NCBI GenBank assembly: GCA_947454955.1
Contig: CANGLW010000004.1
Location: 1-64,000 of the forward strand
Reading direction: 5' to 3'
Length of the DNA: 64,000 nucleotides
Source of the DNA: Comamonadaceae bacterium
Lineage (GTDB): Bacteria; Pseudomonadota; Gammaproteobacteria; Burkholderiales; Burkholderiaceae_C
In this document: one piece after another, positions 61,718 to 64,000 of the stretch
Position numbering within the stretch: the first letter of the stretch is position 1
Layout of the letters: each line of letters begins with the position of its first letter
The notes under the pieces: model-generated
The model's database searches: none
What the model was told of the DNA's origin: nothing
What the model saw: the letters and a program-made list of their open reading frames with translations, nothing else
Translations under genes and position numbers: made by a program

Positions 61718-62743
61718 TTAGCCTTTGTAGATCATGGTGTCGACTTTCAGGCGCGAAGAGAACACGCCTTTCTCAGAGAACAGGTCGAAGAACTTCTGGA
61801 AGTGGCCGATGTCAGCGGGCGTGAATTCGCTGGCCATGGTGTAGGCCGCCAAGGGCACTTCGCTGGTGAGTGCGCCTTCAATGGCGGTGTAGCCCTTGAG
61901 GTACTGGCGCGCCTCGTTGGGTTTGCTGCGCACATAGGCCACGCCTTTGGCGTAAGCTGCGATGAACTTTTTGGTTTCTTCCGGGTACTTGGCAATGAAG
62001 CTTGAGGTGAGCGAGGCCGAGCCGCCGAACCACGGCGCCATGTTGTCCCCCAACACGTATTTGGAAATCACGCCGGCTTCAAGCACACGGGTGGTGCCGT
62101 TCAAGCGGCCAATGGTGCCGGTGGGCTCCAGGGTGTAGCAGCCTTCAATTTGGCCAGCCGCCAAAGCAGCCACGTGCTGACCGATGGGCAACTCCACCAC
62201 GGTGCAGCCGGTGGCGCCGCCGCGCTCCAAAATGGTTTTGGCAAGGGTCAAATTTTGAATGCCGGGGCCGCAACCGATGCGCTTGCCCTTGAGGTCAGCC
62301 ATGACCTTGGCGGTGCTGGTGACGGGCACCAACATCTCGTCCAACACGTTCTTCACATTGCTGGGGTTGGAGCAGAAAATTTTGAAGGTGCCAGGTGCGG
62401 CCAGTTCGCCAATGGCGATGTTGGCTGAGCCCGTGCCGTTGGCACTGCCGTCGGTGCGGTCGGCCAACATGGCTTCCATGATCTGCTGAGCGCCGGCGTA
62501 ACGCTGCACTTCCACGTTCACGCCCGCCTCTTTGAAGTAACCCAATTCAATGGCGGCGTAAAAGGGCAAGCCGGCTGCAATCGGCCAGTAACCGATGCGA
62601 ATTTTCGGGCCACTTTGGGCCAGCACTGCAGGTGCACCCAACACGCTTGTGGCCACGCCGACCGCGCCAGCTTTGAGCAGCTGGCGACGTGTGGCGCTGG
62701 TAGAGGTGAGGTCGGTGGTCGATATGGTTGGTTTTGAGGTCAT
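61718..62743 (-). CDS. NitT/TauT-type periplasmic binding protein
   Basis: A 341-residue binding protein. A twin-arginine type signal is present near residues 17-25 (SATRRQLLKAG), followed by a hydrophobic stretch and VLAQ cleavage. The mature part has KIRIGYWPIAAGLPFYAAIELGYFKEAGVNVEVQRYAG, as in SsuA/TauA/NMT1-like proteins, and then NIAIGELAAPG. The ligand is unknown; the neighbours favour a ureido or carboxylated-urea compound. The ATG at 62743 has an AGGAG ribosome-binding site at 7 bp; a GTG just upstream is possible. It begins 17 bp after the allophanate hydrolase stop. Confidence 0.92.
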   Translation of the reverse strand: MTSKPTISTTDLTSTSATRRQLLKAGAVGVATSVLGAPAVLAQSGPKIRIGYWPIAAGLPFYAAIELGYFKEAGVNVEVQRYAGAQQIMEAMLADRTDGSANGTGSANIAIGELAAPGTFKIFCSNPSNVKNVLDEMLVPVTSTAKVMADLKGKRIGCGPGIQNLTLAKTILERGGATGCTVVELPIGQHVAALAAGQIEGCYTLEPTGTIGRLNGTTRVLEAGVISKYVLGDNMAPWFGGSASLTSSFIAKYPEETKKFIAAYAKGVAYVRSKPNEARQYLKGYTAIEGALTSEVPLAAYTMASEFTPADIGHFQKFFDLFSEKGVFSSRLKVDTMIYKG

Positions 62744-62760
62744 CACGGGCTCCTAAAAAA

Positions 62761-64000
62761 TCAAGGTTGAAGGTGGTTGATGTAGGCGCGCCAGCCGCCA
62801 AAGCGGCTGATGTCTTTGGCGCCCAAAGTGGCTTGCGCTTCGCACAAGAAACCTTGCACGCTTTGGCCGTCGTCGAGTTGCAAACTGCCGATACCCAAGG
62901 GCGCAGGAATGAGGGCCACAAAGGTGCCGAAATGAGCGGCAGACATTTCCCAAATTTCCAGCGCTACCGGCACGCCCTGGCCTTTGGCCACGCGCAACAA
63001 GCCAGGCTTGGGGGGTTGGGTGTTGCCCAGGGCGAACAACAAATAATCGGGCGCGGTGCGGGCCTCGCCCACAAAGCGTGCATGGCGTTCGGTGAGTTGT
63101 TGGTGCAGTGGCATGCCACGCAAATGCGCACCCACCACCGCCACACGCACCCAGGCTTGGGTGGTCAATCCTTCGATGGCTTCAGGCTCAGGCAAAGGCA
63201 AACCGGTGGCGCCTTGGGTCATGTCGCTGGCATGGTGAAAACGCTGGCCCAATTCAGCCAACTGCCAATCACTGCCGCAAGGGCCAATTAAGGTCACCCC
63301 AAATGGCAAGCCGTCGGGGCGGATGCTGCTGGGCACCGAGAGGGCCGCGTAGTCCAGCAGGTTCACAAAGTTGGTGTACGCGCCCAGGTTGCGGTTGAGC
63401 ACAACCGGGTTGGCCTGCATGTCGGCGATGGTGTAGTGCGTGGGTGCGGTGGGCACCAGCATCACGTCCATCTCGCACCACATGGGCAGCACCTGCTGGG
63501 CCAGGGCTTTGAGCTCGGTTTGTGCTGCGTACACCTGCCCTGCCGTGTAGCTGCGACCTTTGGCAATGATGCTGCGCACAGGCTCGATGACCTGGTCTTC
63601 GTGCGCATCAAAAAATTCAGCAATGGCTGTGTAACGCTCGGCCACCAAAGCGCTTTCGTAAAGCAGCGCAGCAATTTTTTCCAGCGGCTCGTAGTCGATG
63701 GTGACGCGCTCGCCACCGAGCGCTTCGAGCTTTTCAATGGCCAAGTCAAACGCGGCCTGGCTGTGGCCGTCGCCATCGAAATACAAACGCGAAGGCACGC
63801 CGAATTTGAATGCGCGCGGCAAAGGCGAGGTGTGGAGTGGCAAGGGGCGCGAGTAAGGATCTTGCGCGTCATAGCCCATGGCTTGTGCCAACACCTTGGC
63901 AGCGGTAGCCACCGTGCGTGCAAAGATCGACACGCAGTCCACGCTTTGTGCGGCAGGCACCACGCCAAGCGCGCTGATGAGCCCTTTGCTGGGCTTGAGG
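62761..64000 (-). CDS. atzF: allophanate hydrolase, C-terminal two thirds (5' end beyond the window)
   Basis: The visible 413 codons include the last part of the amidase-signature domain (SVDCVSIFARTVATAAKVL, PLPRAFKFGVPSR, MLVPTAPTHYTIADMQANPV, LNRNLGAYTNFVNLLDYAALSVP) and a separate C-terminal domain (LLFALGNTQPPKPGLLRV to GGWRAYINHL). That tail is diagnostic of allophanate hydrolase. The first domain hydrolyses allophanate and the second handles the N-carboxy intermediate, giving ammonia and CO2. The N-terminal part with the catalytic Lys and serines lies past base 64000. Being upstream of the transporter and atzGEH-like genes, it probably starts or is near the start of the operon. Confidence 0.92.
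   Translation of the reverse strand, partial: LKPSKGLISALGVVPAAQSVDCVSIFARTVATAAKVLAQAMGYDAQDPYSRPLPLHTSPLPRAFKFGVPSRLYFDGDGHSQAAFDLAIEKLEALGGERVTIDYEPLEKIAALLYESALVAERYTAIAEFFDAHEDQVIEPVRSIIAKGRSYTAGQVYAAQTELKALAQQVLPMWCEMDVMLVPTAPTHYTIADMQANPVVLNRNLGAYTNFVNLLDYAALSVPSSIRPDGLPFGVTLIGPCGSDWQLAELGQRFHHASDMTQGATGLPLPEPEAIEGLTTQAWVRVAVVGAHLRGMPLHQQLTERHARFVGEARTAPDYLLFALGNTQPPKPGLLRVAKGQGVPVALEIWEMSAAHFGTFVALIPAPLGIGSLQLDDGQSVQGFLCEAQATLGAKDISRFGGWRAYINHLQP

Overview
The window looks like a chromosomal segment of a betaproteobacterium, most likely Burkholderiales/Comamonadaceae. This rests on a moderately high-GC coding style, the divergent arrangement of mreBCD-mrdA and gatCAB, a Bug-type (TctC) solute-binding protein beside catabolic genes, and many oxidoreductases and amidases for small organic acids. 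This is a judgement from gene content; no database search was possible. The DNA is densely coding. No rRNA, tRNA, CRISPR array, transposase or prophage gene was seen.

Left part (1-10.6 kb): the 5' part of rpsL, a D,D-carboxypeptidase, a small alpha/beta hydrolase with a ferredoxin-like protein, a VanZ protein, and a HemJ/CopD gene divergent from hemB. A perfect FNR-type box lies in the hemJ-hemB gap. A CorA transporter, a LON-domain protein, dienelactone hydrolase, an HCCA-isomerase-like protein and a coupled SDR-MaoC-enoyl-CoA hydratase operon follow. From 10.7 to 18 kb come a LysR regulator divergent from mmsA (with a perfect palindrome between them), a GMC oxidoreductase, a TSUP transporter preceded by a strong terminator hairpin, and an orphan TadE/TadG pair.

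Housekeeping core (18-27.4 kb): mreB-mreC-mreD-mrdA (cell shape) on the minus strand, gatC-gatA-gatB (tRNA amidation) on the plus strand, then pyrE and an exonuclease III gene whose divergent start codons share the same CATG. From 27.5 to 33.4 kb lies a plus-strand catabolic run: FMN hydroxyacid oxidase, Bug binding protein, maleylacetate-reductase-like enzyme, TauD/TfdA dioxygenase, FAH-family hydrolase and PaiB-like protein.

Middle accessory part (33.4-43.3 kb): a Crp/Fnr regulator, an amino-acid-type binding protein, an unrecognised lysine-rich tetrapeptide-repeat protein with a His-rich tail, a Rap1a/Tai-family protein coupled to a YhgE/Pip membrane protein, a soxC-soxD-soxY-soxZ set without soxXAB, a toxin-antitoxin pair with a clear operator, and an XRE-cupin regulator.

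Right part (43.4-64 kb): two minus-strand nitrogen-catabolic operons. The first (57.2 to 43.4 kb, 14 genes) has a near-consensus sigma70 promoter overlapped by a 15-bp palindrome. It encodes a complete branched-chain-type ABC transporter, two PuuE/imidase-like deacetylase-fold enzymes, a cysteine hydrolase, an FAH hydrolase, a C-C-hydrolase-like alpha/beta protein, two amidase-signature amidases, an ACMSD-like amidohydrolase and a 3-hydroxyacid-dehydrogenase-like enzyme. It looks like a pathway for uptake and stepwise opening of a cyclic amide/imide-type compound. The second (64 to 58.1 kb) has allophanate hydrolase (atzF, cut by the window end), a NitT/TauT-type ABC transporter, then atzG-atzE-atzH-like genes: the carboxybiuret-to-allophanate-to-ammonia module of cyanuric acid catabolism, here without atzD in view and with its own transporter.
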